Of a DNA stretch of 64,000 bases, positions 54,189 through 64,000 are shown in pieces. A model generated the notes under the pieces. It did not search any database. It saw nothing but the letters and a program-made list of their open reading frames with translations, and was not told where the DNA came from. The DNA is from Microglena sp. YARC (Eukaryota > Chlorophyta > Chlorophyceae > Chlamydomonadales > Chlamydomonadaceae): positions 31,924,319-31,988,318 of the forward strand of contig CM039466.1 in NCBI GenBank assembly GCA_022414725.1, given 5' to 3'. The translations under genes and the position numbers were made by a program. Every line of letters starts with the position of its first letter. Positions within the stretch are counted from its first letter, which is position 1.

Positions 54189-55074
54189 ATGGAGGACACA
54201 AGGGTCTCTATGCCCAAGTTGGATGACAACAATTATGGGGTCTGGAGTGTTAGGATGATGGCATGCCTTGCCTTGAAGAAGGTGTCCAAGGCTATTTCAG
54301 AGGACACGGTGGACCCTGAGGATGATCTGCAAGCAAGATCCTTGCTGGTCATTCAGGTGAAGGATCACCTTCTGCCCTTCATCAAGAATGAGAAGACTGC
54401 CAAGGGCATGTGGTTGAAGCTTGAGGAGCTGCACAAGAACAAGTCCAGGGCTCGCTTGAATCTAATGCGCCGAGAGCTGGCGCAACTGAAGAAGGAGCCC
54501 AAGGAGACTGTACCGTGCGGAGTCACTCAGGGATCAGCTTGCAGCAGCAGGGGATACCACCTCTTCTGCTGACCTGATCAGCACTATGTTGAATGGACTG
54601 CCTAAGGAGTTTGACACAGCAGTCCAAATCCTGGAGGCAGAGGACAACTCGGATCTGAGTGATGTCCTGGCCAGACTCTTGATTGCTGAAGCAAGGATGA
54701 GTAGGAAGGATGATCGTACTAGAGCTGAGGACCACGGCTCTGCTCTTGCTGGACATGGCGGCACCCCCCCATCGCGTCCAGGTCAGGCTCGTCCGGGTCA
54801 GACCACGGACAAGGACAAGAGGATCTGCCACTACTGTGGTAACGCGGGTCACATTGCAAAGGATTGTCGCAAGAAGAAATCTGACAAAGCCTCCGGGAAG
54901 TATACTCCCAAGACCCAGCCGGATAACAACGCCACAGTCGCCACTGCCTTCAACTGCTCGGGTGGCACTGCTGCACTCACTGATGAGGACTTGCCCCCTT
55001 TGATTGGTGAAGTGACTTGGATGCTGGACTCAGGTGCTTCCCACAACATCACGGGGACCGCGATCTGCTTGTGA
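54189..55074 (+). pseudogene. gag: Copia element 2 Gag and protease, frameshifted
   Basis: ATG 54189 gives the same MEDTRVSMPKLDDNNYGVW start. A 14-bp deletion after GGAGACTGTA (near 54513) breaks the frame. The frame 54586-55074 then reads LNGLPKEFD, the zinc knuckle CHYCGNAGHIAKDC and, without interruption, on to protease MLDSGASHNIT. This shows Gag and Pol are one continuous frame in this family, so the break at the same place in element 1 is an extra base. Confidence 0.85.
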
Positions 55075-56623
55075 ACATCAGACACCTGGATACACCACTC
55101 CAATTCAGGTTTGCTGACGGAGTGGGACATCGGGCAGAGTACGCTGGCGACGTCTTCCTGGAATCTGTAAATGGAGAGTATGTTCAGCTGCAGAATGTCC
55201 ATTATGTCCCTGCATCTGCCAGAAATTTGATCTCCCTCTCAAGCGTTATGCGGAATGGAGCTCAGATAGAATACTGGGACGACACACGTTGTATCTTTGC
55301 CAAGAATGGTGTGCGCATCGAAGCGGTTTGCATCAACGGCGTGTATGAGGTGGAGGGGATGGTGCCCGAGGCAGACATGCAGTTGCTCCTCTTTTTTACT
55401 GACGGTACTGGTGTGCGCTGCAGTTGAGACGCCGGAGCTTTGGCATGCCAGGTTTGGTCATCTGGGGATGACAAACTTGGCCACTCTGCAGGCCGAGCAG
55501 ATGGTACATGGCATGAAGGTAGAAGCTGAGGCATTCAAGGACTTCAAGGATCCCTGCGAGGCTTGCGTGCTGTCGAAGCAGACCCGCGATCCTTTTTCCT
55601 GCCAGTAAGTCAGCACCTGTGAAGGGATTGCTTCATGTGGACCTATGTGGTCCTATCACACCTGCTTCTCTAGGGCAGAGCAAGTACTTCCTGGGTGTGT
55701 TGGAGGACCACTCCAGGTACAGCTTTGTCATCATGCTGAAGACCAAGGACCAGGCATCAGCAGCCTGCATGACCTCATTCTCATGCTGCAGACTCAACAT
55801 GGCATCACTGTCAAGATAGTGCGCTCGGACAGAGGAGGAGAATTCTGCAATGGTGAACTCGCTGCCTTCTTTGCTTCCAGAGGGATTGTCCATCAAACCA
55901 CAGCCCCTTACAGCCCCGAGAGCAATGGCGCGGCGGAGCGTTTGAACAGGACCCTAATGGAAAAGGTTAGGGCCCTACTCCTTCACAGTGGTGCCCCCTT
56001 CTACCTTTGGCTGAGGGCTTACAGACAGCTAACACCTTAAGGAATGCCTCCCCAGTCATTGGCCGGGAGCTTACGCCTCACCAGCTGCTGACAGGGTCAG
56101 TCCAGAAGTATCCCACTTCAAGATTTTTGGGTGCAAGGCCTTTGCCCATGTGCCCAAGCTGAAGCGGCGCAAGCTGGATGCTGTAAAGCAGACCAGGTGT
56201 CTTCATTGGGTACGAGGCCAACTCCAAGGCATACGGATCCTGGATCCAGACGGCAAAACTGTGCGTGTGGCTCGGGATGTTACCTTCCATGAGGGTGTCT
56301 TCCCATACAACACGCCGACGCCACCGGCCCATATGAATGATGAGCCACTGTGCATTGTAGACATCAAGTTGGAACCTGATGAGGAACCAGTTAGTGCACC
56401 TTCTGGCACTTCTCCAGCGGCACCCACTACCCCGACGGATGAAGCTGACAGTGAGGACGAAGACTTACCCCCTTTGCACATGGATACTGACTCAGATGAG
56501 GAAGATGAGGACATTGCTCCACTGCCTACTCAAGATGCACCTCCTCCGCGGCGATCATCCAGACTCAGGCAGGCACCTTCAGAGTGGTGGGCCACTCAGC
56601 TGCTGTTGTTGAACTTCAGCTGA
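55017..56623 (+). pseudogene. pol: Copia element 2 integrase region, frameshifted
   Basis: Overlapping frames cover the pre-integrase (HARFGHLGMTNLATLQ), the zinc pair CEACVLSKQ, and the integrase with VDLCGPIT, VRSDRGGEF and SPESNGAAERLNRT, followed by KLKRRKLDAV and the acidic linker with DTDSDEEDED. Single-base indels near 55053, 55383, 55595, 55765 and 56190 break it. Several lie where element 1 is in frame, and element 1's breaks lie where this one is in frame. Confidence 0.85.
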
Positions 56624-56627
56624 GCCA

Positions 56628-58157
56628 GTGTCTGTGAAGGAAGCTCTCGCAGGTCCCGAAGCTCAGCAGTGGAAGCTTGCAATGGATGAAGAGTATGCAG
56701 CTCTGCTCCACAACAAGACTTGGGAGGTTGAGGACAGACCCTGGAACCAAATGTACTCCCTGTCAAGTGGATCTTCAAGAGGAAGCGAGACGCTGCCGGT
56801 AACATCGGAGCGCTACAAGGCTCGCCTGGTAGTTGTTGGATGCAGGCAGCGGGAGGGTCTCGACTACAATGAGATATATGCACCTGTAGGGAAGCACGCA
56901 ACTCTGCGCACCCTCTTGGCTGTCACAGCTCACCGCGATCTTGAACTGCATCAGCTGGACGTTGCCAACGCGTTCCTCAATGGGGAACTGGAAGAGGATC
57001 TGTGGATGCAGCAACCTCCAGGTTTTGCAGTTGGGGGAAGCGACCGCGCATGCCATTTGCGCAAGACTCTCTATGGTCTGAAGCAGAGCCCCCGTGCTTG
57101 GTATGCAAACTTGCGCTCCCAGCTGGAGGCCATTGGCTTTAATGCCTCTGTGGCCGACCCTGGATTGTTCATCATGATGGCTGGCTCTGGTGACTGGACC
57201 TATGTGCTGATCCATGTTGACGACATCCTGATTGCCGGTTTAGCGGAAGGAGTCACACTGGTGAAAACCAAGCTGGCTGAAGTCTTCAAAATCAAGGACA
57301 TGGGGGAATCCTCCTTCTACCTTGGTATGGACATCATCAGGGACAGAGGGATGAAGACACTCCTCTTGACTCAGAAATGGTATGTGGCTGACCTCATGGA
57401 CAAGTTTGCCTCACATGCCAAGTCAAAGAAGGTGCCACTATCCCCAGCCACCAAGCTGACCAAGGCAGGAGAGCCTATGGACCAGACTGTTGTGAGCTAC
57501 AGCGAGATCATTGGGTCTCTGATGTATCTTGCAGTGTGCACCAGGCCTGACCTCTCACAGTCAGTGGGAGCTTTGGCCAGATACATGGCAAACCCCACTG
57601 AGGACCACCTGGCTGCTGCAAAGCATGTGTTGGCGTACATTTCTGGCACTCTGGACTATGGGTTGTTCTTTGGAGGCAGTGATCTGCTGGAGCTTCAGGG
57701 CTTCGCTGACTCAGACTTCGCTGGAGACACTGACACACGGAGGTCGACGACTGGCTACGCTTTCAGGCTGAATGGAGCTGTGGTCTCCTGGCAGAGCCGA
57801 CTGCAGCCCACGGTGGCGCACTCCACCACAGAGGCTGAGTACATGGCTGCTGGTGCAGCTGTCAAGGAAGCACTCTGGTTCAGAAAGCTTCTACCTGAGT
57901 TTGGAATGGTGCTAGGAGCAGTACCTATCTACGGTGACAACCAAGCAGCCATTAAGCTGCTGAAGAACCCCATCTCCTGCGTGCGCACGAAGCATATTGA
58001 TGTTGTGCACCACTTTGCGCGTGAGCGAGTGGCAAGGTCAGAGGTGACCTTCACCTACATCTCCACTGAGGAAATGGTGGCAGATGTACTCACTAAAATC
58101 CTGCCTAGGTGCAAGTTTGAGCTGTGCAGGCTCGGGTTGGGAGTTACCAACAAGTAG
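56628..58157 (+). CDS. pol: Copia element 2 RT and RNase H
   Basis: 509 codons open to the native stop. RT motifs: ERYKARLVVVGC, YNEIYAPVGKHATLRTLLA, LDVANAFLNGELEEDLWMQ, LRKTLYGLKQSPRAWY and the catalytic box VLIHVDDILIAG. RNase H: FADSDFAGDTDTRRSTTGYAF, HSTTEAEYMAAGAAVKEALW, YGDNQAAIKLLKNP, and the ending HIDVVHHFARERV...DVLTKILP. The HVDD box, identical in element 1, is a family feature rather than a mutation. A frame slip near 56740-56800 garbles a few residues before ERYKAR. The start codon is not native; this is the C-terminal part of a polyprotein. Confidence 0.9.
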   Translation: MSVKEALAGPEAQQWKLAMDEEYAALLHNKTWEVEDRPWNQMYSLSSGSSRGSETLPVTSERYKARLVVVGCRQREGLDYNEIYAPVGKHATLRTLLAVTAHRDLELHQLDVANAFLNGELEEDLWMQQPPGFAVGGSDRACHLRKTLYGLKQSPRAWYANLRSQLEAIGFNASVADPGLFIMMAGSGDWTYVLIHVDDILIAGLAEGVTLVKTKLAEVFKIKDMGESSFYLGMDIIRDRGMKTLLLTQKWYVADLMDKFASHAKSKKVPLSPATKLTKAGEPMDQTVVSYSEIIGSLMYLAVCTRPDLSQSVGALARYMANPTEDHLAAAKHVLAYISGTLDYGLFFGGSDLLELQGFADSDFAGDTDTRRSTTGYAFRLNGAVVSWQSRLQPTVAHSTTEAEYMAAGAAVKEALWFRKLLPEFGMVLGAVPIYGDNQAAIKLLKNPISCVRTKHIDVVHHFARERVARSEVTFTYISTEEMVADVLTKILPRCKFELCRLGLGVTNK

Positions 58158-58173
58158 GAACATTCAGTCTGTC

Positions 58174-58184
58174 ACGAGTGGGAG
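58174..58184 (+). promoter_or_regulatory. Polypurine tract of copia element 2
   Basis: CGAGTGGGAG lies immediately 5' of the 3' LTR (TGTTAG at 58185), the standard place of the plus-strand primer. Confidence 0.75.
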
Positions 58185-58927
58185 TGTTAGAACATCAGGT
58201 AGCACTTGCCTTGTGATATTTGATGTCGGACTAGACTTCATGTGATGTTAATTAGGTAAAGGCAAAACGCTGCCCCCAGGGGGGATCGAACCCTTGTCGA
58301 ATCTCCGTATAGCTCATGGCGTTACACCACTGAGCCAGTAGTACTATGCTATGCTGTGTTTTGTAAGTACGAGATAGCGCTGGTGACCAACCGGTTGTTA
58401 CCGCCCGATGGCCGATTTAGGGATGCTTCGCGGTAGCTACTGAAGGAATCTACCGGTGGAATCTTCCAAAGATGCCTTCCGTAGATTCCCTCCCGAACAG
58501 TATAAAAGGGGACTCACGAGAGCAGAGTACCACTTACTCTCTCTCTGGTCCCCAGGTAAGATTTACTGTTCTGCTGCCATTACTGCGTCTCTTGCTATGA
58601 TCTTCGGTGCTCCAGAAAGCTGAGACTCGCGCGCATCTGTTCGCGCGCATCAGACCGAGCGAATCTGTTCGCGCGCACCTGACTGCGCGCATTTGTTCAA
58701 AGCTAGTTGTTTAGCTTTGTTTGCAGCTCTCTCTTTCTCTCTGCTTTGATGCTCTGACACTAAGTCCTAATTGCTTTGCTTAGATATTGAAGGCTCTTCG
58801 CCTGCTTCGTGTACATTGCCTGTTCCCACTTGTCAGTTCTAAGGCATTCGCCTCTCTTTGTAGTTGTTTTGTTTCTGATGTAATGACCACTTACTCTCTC
58901 TCTGGTCCCCAGCCTATTTATTTTACA
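58185..58927 (+). repeat. Copia element 2, 3' LTR
   Basis: 743 bp, TG...CA ends, TATA box 58501-58508, antisense A box 58327-58337 and B box 58283-58292, and the intron-like repeat pair. Confidence 0.93.
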
Positions 58928-61169
58928 TCCTCCGTGGCAAAGACATCAGTGACAACATCCGCTATCACCTAGGCTTGGCTGCGCGCTTGAAAGAGCTTGG
59001 CTTACCAGGCTGGTTGCTGCATTCTGACCTCACTAAAGCTTATGATTCTGTCAACAGGGGATGGCTCCTAAAGACAATGTCAGCCATGGGATTCAATAGT
59101 GCGGGCATCACGCGCTGGTGCGATATCCTCATGAATGGCAGCTCTACGCGAGTGCGTCTCAACGGTTTCTTCACTACCTCCTTCCCCAACACTTCCGGCT
59201 TCCCTCAGGGTGGGGCCTTGAGCTGTAATCAATGGGTCATCATCTTTGAGCCATTCATCACCTACAATAACCAACTGAGATCTTGTGGAACTCTGCAATC
59301 CTTCCGTCTTCCCTCAGGAGAGTTGGCCCCAGCCACCCTCTCGTTTTCTGACGATGGCAAGCACTTTGTCCTCAACCCAGCCACAGATGGGCCTATCATC
59401 AAGGAGACATACGTCGTAGCCAATTCGGCTGGCTTACCCGCCCAGTCTGTTCCCAAGACCCGTCTTCTGCTTCTTGAACTTCCCCCAGACATACCCCTCC
59501 CTGCAGATCTGGACCCCGCCCTTGGCACCCATCACTTGACTGGTTACCACCTCCATCCCCCAGACACACCTCACAGATTGCTGGGCGTGCCGTTCGGTGC
59601 AAAACACTGCCCTTTGCAAGGCTGCAGCCTACCAGCACATGCCCCATAGCATCTCACGTGCAGCAGCTCCATGGCTCTCACGCAATCTCAATGTTATTGG
59701 AAGGGCGCATGTTGCTATGCAATGCTTGGCTTCCAAGTTCATCTTCCAGGCTAACTTTGCATCACCACCAGCGCCTCTCCGCCAGCAGTTGCAATCTTCT
59801 CTCAATGCCTTTGTTGCAACCTCTAGCCTGCAGGAGGAGGAATCACCACGTCCAGGACACCTCTTCCCCCGCTTCGGGACAGCTGTCCTTCCTTTTCATC
59901 GAGGAGGGCTTGCTGTACCCCATCTTGCTTCCCACTCGGCTGCTATGCTGGCCAAGACCACATGGCTCCTCTTCAGTTACACTGGTCACCCCTGGCAGCA
60001 GCTCTACCGTCACGAGATTTCTCGGGCTGTGCGCCTTCCTCCAGGTCAGCCAAGTGGATACCATGCCCTGGTTACCGCCCCGTCTTCTGTGGACATCGCC
60101 TCAATCACCACCAACTTGGCCCGGGAAAGTGCAGAGGCTTTTCTCCTGCTGAACATTCGTAGAATTATCGCTCCGCCCATGCAGTGCCCCCAAATCCATC
60201 CTACTGGAAACCACCTTCAACAACACCCCTCCTTTTCCGTCCATGCCCATCACCTCAAACCAAGTGCTCTCCTCCAAGCACTCTCGGGCACCGTCTCAAG
60301 GACATCCGCTCAGCTCATCAACAACGAGCTCACCTCCCTCCCGCTGCTGTCCAAGACCTTGACTTCATCCTCTCCTCTCTGCCAGACCCCTGGCGGGATG
60401 CTGTCCTCCTTCCTGAACTTCCACCTCCCAAATGGAAGCTCTTTCCCGCTGTGCCCCTGCTAGTCCCCTTGCAGAGGGGCCAGATCCCCTCACTGGAGAG
60501 GACCGTCTTTGGGAGGTCTGGCCCTCTGGCCGGTTACATCCTCTCACCCTTCCTGCCCTTCCCCCCAAGGACACCCCCAAGCTGCGCTCATCACCCTACG
60601 CAAGAAACCTCGAGAAGCATGGTTACGGGCAGACTTTGAGGAGCAGCTGATCCAGCAAGGCCTCCCCCCCCACCAGAGGCAAGAGCTCTTGGAACCATGG
60701 TTGGTCTTTGGGAGGACCTCCAACTGGACCCAACAACATGGGGTCTCCACCTCCATGATGATACTGAGGTGAACCTTCTTGAACTCTCTGTGCGCCAAGC
60801 ACGGCAGGCCCTTCTTCACCAACATATCATGCAACAAAGCCCCAGTTCCCACCATTTTGTGCCAGGTTATACCGAGGAACGTGCTGCTTGGCCCAGGCTG
60901 TGGAGCATTCTACCCTCCACCTTGGACACTCACCCTAGCACTAACCCTGACCTGCGAGGCCTCCGTGGTCTCGAATCCCGATGGATTGCCTCAGCAACAG
61001 AGAGAGCGCTCGTTGTCACCCCTATTCCAGTCCCCTCCCCTGAAGACCTCCCACAAACGCTTGGGTGGACTTACAACGTGTCTATCTATCTATCTAGATC
61101 TTGATACTGTCTCTGTCTTCATTCCTGTTGTTTACCTGCCCAGACTAGTCTTTTAGGTTTTCGCTTTGC

Positions 61170-61384
61170 TTTTTTTTTTTTTTTTTTTTTAGTTGTGAAA
61201 GGATTTTCACCCCAGGAGGTGGGTCTCCCGACACAAACCAGCGACACGGAGGATTCAGTTCGAATGGTGGTGCCACTCCTACAATATGCAAAGTAGGCGC
61301 ACTTAGGGTTGGTGAGAGATACCAACCCACGACCAAACGAACATTCACCACTACCCCTGCTGACCACGGCAGACAAGCTCCCTG
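61170..61384 (-). mobile_element. SINE-like element C, longer antisense copy
   Basis: T run 61170-61190, then the antisense of the unit at 3026-3138 with about 70 more bases of 5' sequence (to about 61384). It sits in the LINE-A copy 4 3' UTR between CGCTTTGC and GCTAGGTTTTATCAG; about 500 bp of the host LINE 3' UTR is missing at this site. Confidence 0.7.
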
Positions 61385-61445
61385 CTAGGTTTTATCAGTT
61401 GCGCCTTTTCCTGGTTCCCCCTTTGTAAAAAAAAAAAAAAAAAAA

Positions 61446-61810
61446 TGGTCGTTAGAGGCGGAATCATGGAGACATAACTAGATAACCACCACGAGGGCAG
61501 AAATCCAACAGTACTTCCCTACAAGGTTTGCTTAGGGCCAGGACGCCAAAATACTGAGGAATCAAACCTCACCACCCCCTTCCTACTCTCGCAAGTAGGG
61601 TCGATACAGCAAGGGTACTGTAGATCACAAGGGATGTAGAAACACACCACATTTGTAACTCAGCCTGCGTGTCCTGCGATCTAACGCCGCCCCCTAACCG
61701 CTAAGGTAAACCTCGGCAAGATAGGAAAAGAGCAATCTCCCGTGGAACTGTGGTCTGGGCGATTTTCACGCCCAGACCGGTCTATCTAGGCGAATTTCAC
61801 GCCCAGACCA
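61446..61810. other. Unassigned unique sequence with a palindrome cluster
   Basis: No repeat elsewhere in the window and no ORF of interest. At 61752-61778 there is a perfect 10-bp inverted repeat GGTCTGGGCG / CGCCCAGACC with loop ATTTTCA, followed at 61779-61809 by a related imperfect one (GGTCT...GGCG, loop AATTTCA, CGCCCAGACC). The centre between them, AGACCGGTCT, is itself palindromic. A third related copy is at 62015-62041. Confidence 0.6.
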
Positions 61811-62340
61811 GGGTGGTGGTGGTGGTATGGGGGTGAGGGGTGTGTTGTGGAGGTATGGGTGGGTGGTAAGCTGTAAGGAGGGGTGTGTTGTGGTGGTAGG
61901 GGGAGAGTGTGCGGTTATGTGTGTGGTGGTGGGAGTGAGTGTGGGTTAGGTGGTGAAGAGGGAAGTGTGTAGTGTGTGTGTGTGTTAGGAGGGGGTGATT
62001 TACTGGCCCAGACCGGTCTAGGCGACTTGCACGCCCTAGCCAATGTTTGTGGTGGTGGGGGTGGGGTGGGGGGTGCAATGTGAAGGTTGGTGGTGGTTTG
62101 TAGAGAGAACGTGCTGTGATAGGGGGGTGAGTGTGGGTTATGGGCGGTGTGGTGGGGAGTGAGATTGTGGGTATGGTGATAAAAAGGTGTGTGTGTGTGG
62201 TGGGGGGGGGGGGAGGGGGGGGAGTGTTGGCTGTGTGAGGTTGAAGAGGTGTAATAGAGGGGGAAATTGTGTGTAGGTGGAGCGTTAGGCTGTGGGAAAG
62301 GAATAAGGGTGGAGAAAAGAAGAAGTTGAAAAGAAACTTT
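61811..62340. repeat. GT/G-rich low-complexity stretch
   Basis: About 530 bp dominated by GTG, GGT and GGGG on the plus strand, with runs such as GGGGGGGGGGGAGGGGGGGG near 62202-62221. It has potential for G-quadruplexes. A long minus-strand frame here is Pro/Thr/His-only and is an artefact of composition. Confidence 0.75.
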
Positions 62341-62530
62341 GACCACAAAAGGAAGCATACCTAAGCATACCTTAGAAGGTCTAAATAGGAGGTGCCGGGA
62401 AAAGGGGGGGAAGGAGTAGAGCAGAAAATCAAATCAACGGGAGCGAGGTACGAGCTCCACGGCAATCACGTCTTCAGGCGTGATTGCTAAATTTCGCAAA
62501 TCCTGAAGAAGGTGTGGGGGGATTGATGTG
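62341..62530. other. Unassigned spacer before the 151-bp repeat
   Basis: About 190 bp with no recognised feature, apart from CAATCACG / CGTGATTG inverted around 62464-62485. Confidence 0.4.
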
Positions 62531-62539
62531 CGAATAATT

Positions 62540-63098
62540 TTGTAGACTGGCAGCGCCGCGGTACAATGATGAGGGGTCCAGGCCAGGTCCACTGCGTTCC
62601 AGCGTTCACTGCGAGGGATGGGAGTAAGGAGTTGCGAGAAATGAGGGAGATAAGGTCTGGTGGCCGGCGTTTAACGAGCCTGAAAACCAGTACAGACTGA
62701 CAGTGCCGCGGTACAATGATGAGGGTTCCAGGCCAGGTCCACTGCGTTCCAGCGTTCACTGCGAGGGATGGGGAGTAAGGAGTTGCGAGAAATGAGGGAT
62801 ATAAGGTCTGGTGGCCGGTGTTTAATGAGCCTGAAAACCAGTACAGACTGACAGTGCCGCGGTACAATGATGAGGGGTCCAGGCCAGGTCCACTGCGTTC
62901 CAGCGTTCACTGCGAGGGATGGGGAGTAAGGAGTTGCGAGAAATGAGGGAGATAAGGTCTGGTGGCCGGCGTTTAATGAGCCTGAAAACCAGTACAGACT
63001 GACAGTGCCGCGGTACAATGATGAGGGGTCTAGGCCAGGTCCACTGCGTTCCAGCGTTCACTGCGAGGGATGGGGAGTAAGGAGTTGCGAGAAATGAG
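62540..63098 (+). repeat. 151-bp tandem repeat, about 3.7 units
   Basis: CAG(C/T)GCCGCGGTACAATGAT starts at 62551, 62701, 62852 and 63003, so the period is 150-151 bp. Units are more than 95% alike by eye. The last unit ends at GTTGCGAGAAATGAG, where LINE-A 3' sequence begins. Minus-strand frames crossing the units are periodic and not treated as genes. Confidence 0.92.
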
Positions 63099-63243
63099 TC
63101 CAGTTGTCTTTCTTCTTTTCTGGTTGCGAGAAATGAGTCCAGTTGTCTTTCTTCTTTTCTGGTTGCGAGAAATGAGTCCAGTAGTCTTTCTTCTTTTCTG
63201 GTTGCGAGAAATGAGTCCAGTTGTCTTTCTTCTTTTCTGGTTG
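63085..63243 (+). repeat. 39-bp minisatellite built from a satellite/LINE-A junction
   Basis: TTGCGAGAAATGAG starts at 63085, 63124, 63163 and 63202, each followed by TCCAG(T)TGTCTTTCTTC. The first half of each unit comes from the 151-bp repeat and the second from the LINE-A 3' region. As 39 is a multiple of three, it encodes a 13-residue repeat (REMSPVVFLLFWL), which I do not consider a gene. Confidence 0.92.
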
Positions 63244-63640
63244 CCTCCCTGCTTTTGGCTTGTTTTTGCAGTTTCTCCCTTAGTTTGCTTCCCCTAGTTC
63301 AGTTTCCACCCTTAGTTGCCTCCTGAGTTTCCTCCTCAGTTGCCTCCTTAGTCCCCGCCCCCCCCCCCCCCTCCCCCCCTTTTTTCTCTTAGTTTTCTTG
63401 CATAGTTTTCCTTTTAGACCTCCTTAGTTTGCATCTCCTCTTTCAGTCTTCTGATCCGGTGACTGTTAGAGGTTGCAATGTTTTGGCCCCCCCCTCCATA
63501 AGTCTTTTTTCTTAGTAGTCCTAGCCCCTTCTCTTGGGCTTCCTGTTTTTGGCTTCTTCCTTGCCTCTCTGGTTTGTTTGTCTTCTGTTCCCGTCCTCCT
63601 TTGTCCCTTACGTCGCCCAGGTGGTGTCCGTCCCTTAGCT
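63099..63640 (+). mobile_element. LINE-A 3' UTR fragment without tail
   Basis: Sense LINE-A 3' UTR from TCCAGTTGTC to CCCTTAGCTGTC, including the C tract near 63356-63379. It stops about 75 bp before the hairpin and joins antisense ORF2 at 63641. Confidence 0.85.
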
Positions 63641-64000
63641 GTCAGCGAGGCGTACCCACATCTGCGAAAAGCCTGCACGTAGAGGGAGGGAGACTTGAGG
63701 TTCGTCTTGTCTTTGAGCAGTTCTCTCTGCTGGGCCTGGACGGGAGGGGCGGACACGTTGTAAGTCCACCCAAGCGTTCTGTGGGAGGTCTTCAGGGGAG
63801 GGGACTGGAATAGGGGTGACAACGACCGCTCTCTCTGTTGCTGAGGCAATCCATCGGGATTCAAGACCACGGAGGCCTCGCAGGTCAGGGTTAGTGCTAG
63901 GGTGAGTGTCCAAGGTGGAGGGGGGTAGAATGCTCCACAGCCTGGGCCAAGCAGCACGTTCCTCGGTATAACCTGGCACAAAATGGTGGAACTGGGGCTT
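63641..64000 (-). pseudogene. LINE-A ORF2 fragment, antisense, runs off the window
   Basis: Minus-strand frames read ERAAWPRLWSILPPSTLDTH, then WVDLQRVRPSRPGPAER to QMWVRLAD. The junction GCTGTCAGCGAGG shares GTC with both parents, as in a microhomology-mediated rearrangement. The fragment continues beyond base 64000. Confidence 0.85.

Larger units (their letters stand above)
53203..58927 (+). mobile_element. Ty1/copia element 2, full length
   Basis: 5.7 kb with two 743-bp LTRs (53203-53945 and 58185-58927) and target duplication TCCTC (53198-53202, 58928-58932) in LINE-A ORF2. By eye the LTRs differ at roughly 15-20 positions (about 97-98% identity), so insertion is not recent. A purine-rich GAGTGGGAG precedes the 3' LTR. 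Same family as copia 1 and the solo LTR. Confidence 0.95.
51342..61083 (+). pseudogene. LINE-A ORF2, copy 4, split by copia element 2
   Basis: ATG 51342. The endonuclease runs to about 52140 with VGDFNCI, but Asp-His of SDHRPV has become GYRPV (Asp-His lost) and a TGA follows AQAAD near 51738. The frame 52288-53208 covers the RT N-terminus (RGSSPGYDGLPFEVY, GYRPITLLNCDLK). The RT continues after copia 2 from 58933 with DISDNIRYHL, DLTKAYDSVN, GFPQGGAL and FSDD at 59344-59355, where Ser replaces Ala of FADD. The C-terminal half is in several frames and stops at a TCTATCTATCTA junction near 61083, losing the zf-RVT motif. Confidence 0.85.
48370..61445 (+). mobile_element. LINE-A copy 4 with 5' UTR, containing copia element 2
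   Basis: It starts TTTTTTTTTCTCAGCCGAC and ends in poly(A) 61428-61445. Removing copia 2 (53203-58927) leaves about 7.35 kb. It has the fullest 5' end in the window: a 5' UTR of about 778 bp with a 328-bp tandem duplication. Deletions: about 450 bp of ORF1 including the RING, about 370 bp of ORF1 tail, and everything from the pre-zinc region of ORF2 (61083) to the end of the Asp/Pro/Leu tail. Part of the 3' UTR is replaced by SINE-like C, and the upstream hairpin arm is lost while CCCTTTGT (61420-61427) remains. Confidence 0.85.

Noticed and set aside
61797..62358. Minus-strand frames of 147-183 codons rich in His, Pro, Thr
   Set aside because: Composition artefact of the GT-rich stretch; no domain and no plausible start context.
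62487..63061. Periodic minus-strand frames (MYRGTVSLYWFSG repeats)
   Set aside because: Products of the 151-bp tandem repeat; the frame changes between units.
62540..63243. CRISPR array (regularly spaced repeats)
   Set aside because: Units are contiguous tandem repeats without unique spacers, in a eukaryotic context.

Overview
This window is eukaryotic nuclear DNA made almost entirely of nested retrotransposons. I see no host gene that I can support, and no rRNA operon, functional tRNA gene, CRISPR array or bacterial feature. Poly(A)-tailed non-LTR elements, TATA-box LTRs and spliceosomal-type GT/AG signals fit a eukaryote. The main LINE has an L1-like ORF2 with a zf-RVT zinc motif after the reverse transcriptase, a layout typical of land plants and green algae, so a green-lineage genome (alga or charophyte) is my best guess. 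It stays a guess.

Layout. (1) 1-11757: one decayed Ty3/gypsy element (gag, protease, RT, RNase H, integrase) broken by LINE-A tails, element-B copies, a SINE-like unit and a small repeat-rich insert. (2) 11758-18401: element-B fragments in both orientations, a 4.27-kb non-autonomous LTR element (13066-17332) with 297-bp LTRs, and about 630 bp of unassigned sequence. (3) 18402-25800: LINE-A copy 2, with its 5' part inverted. (4) 25801-28491: element-B copy 3, also 5'-inverted. (5) 28492-48369: an antisense LINE-A ORF2 fragment split by Ty1/copia element 1 (29426-34477) and by an antisense element B (34520-48277). That element B holds LINE-A copy 3 (34773-47652), which holds element-B copy 4 (37462-41262), which holds a solo copia LTR (39265-40015). 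(6) 48370-61445: LINE-A copy 4, holding a full-length copia element 2 (53203-58927). (7) 61446-64000: a short unique stretch with palindromes, GT-rich DNA, a 151-bp tandem repeat, a 39-bp minisatellite and more LINE-A pieces.

How the parts work together. LINE-A is about 9 kb when intact: tandem-repeat 5' UTR, ORF1, an ATGA overlap, ORF2 (endonuclease, RT, zinc motif, Asp/Pro/Leu-rich tail), a C-rich 3' UTR and a 3' hairpin with poly(A). Its ORF1 product carries a canonical RING-H2 finger, the signature of E3 ubiquitin ligases. Element B is non-coding (423-bp 5' monomers plus a 1.35-kb body). It ends in the same 3' hairpin as LINE-A, with a compensatory base-pair swap, so B is probably copied by the LINE-A reverse transcriptase. 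The copia LTRs hold an antisense tRNA-like A/B-box module and a candidate intron bounded by 27-nt direct repeats. Almost every coding copy is broken. Many of the breaks are single-base indels, some of which could be sequencing errors.
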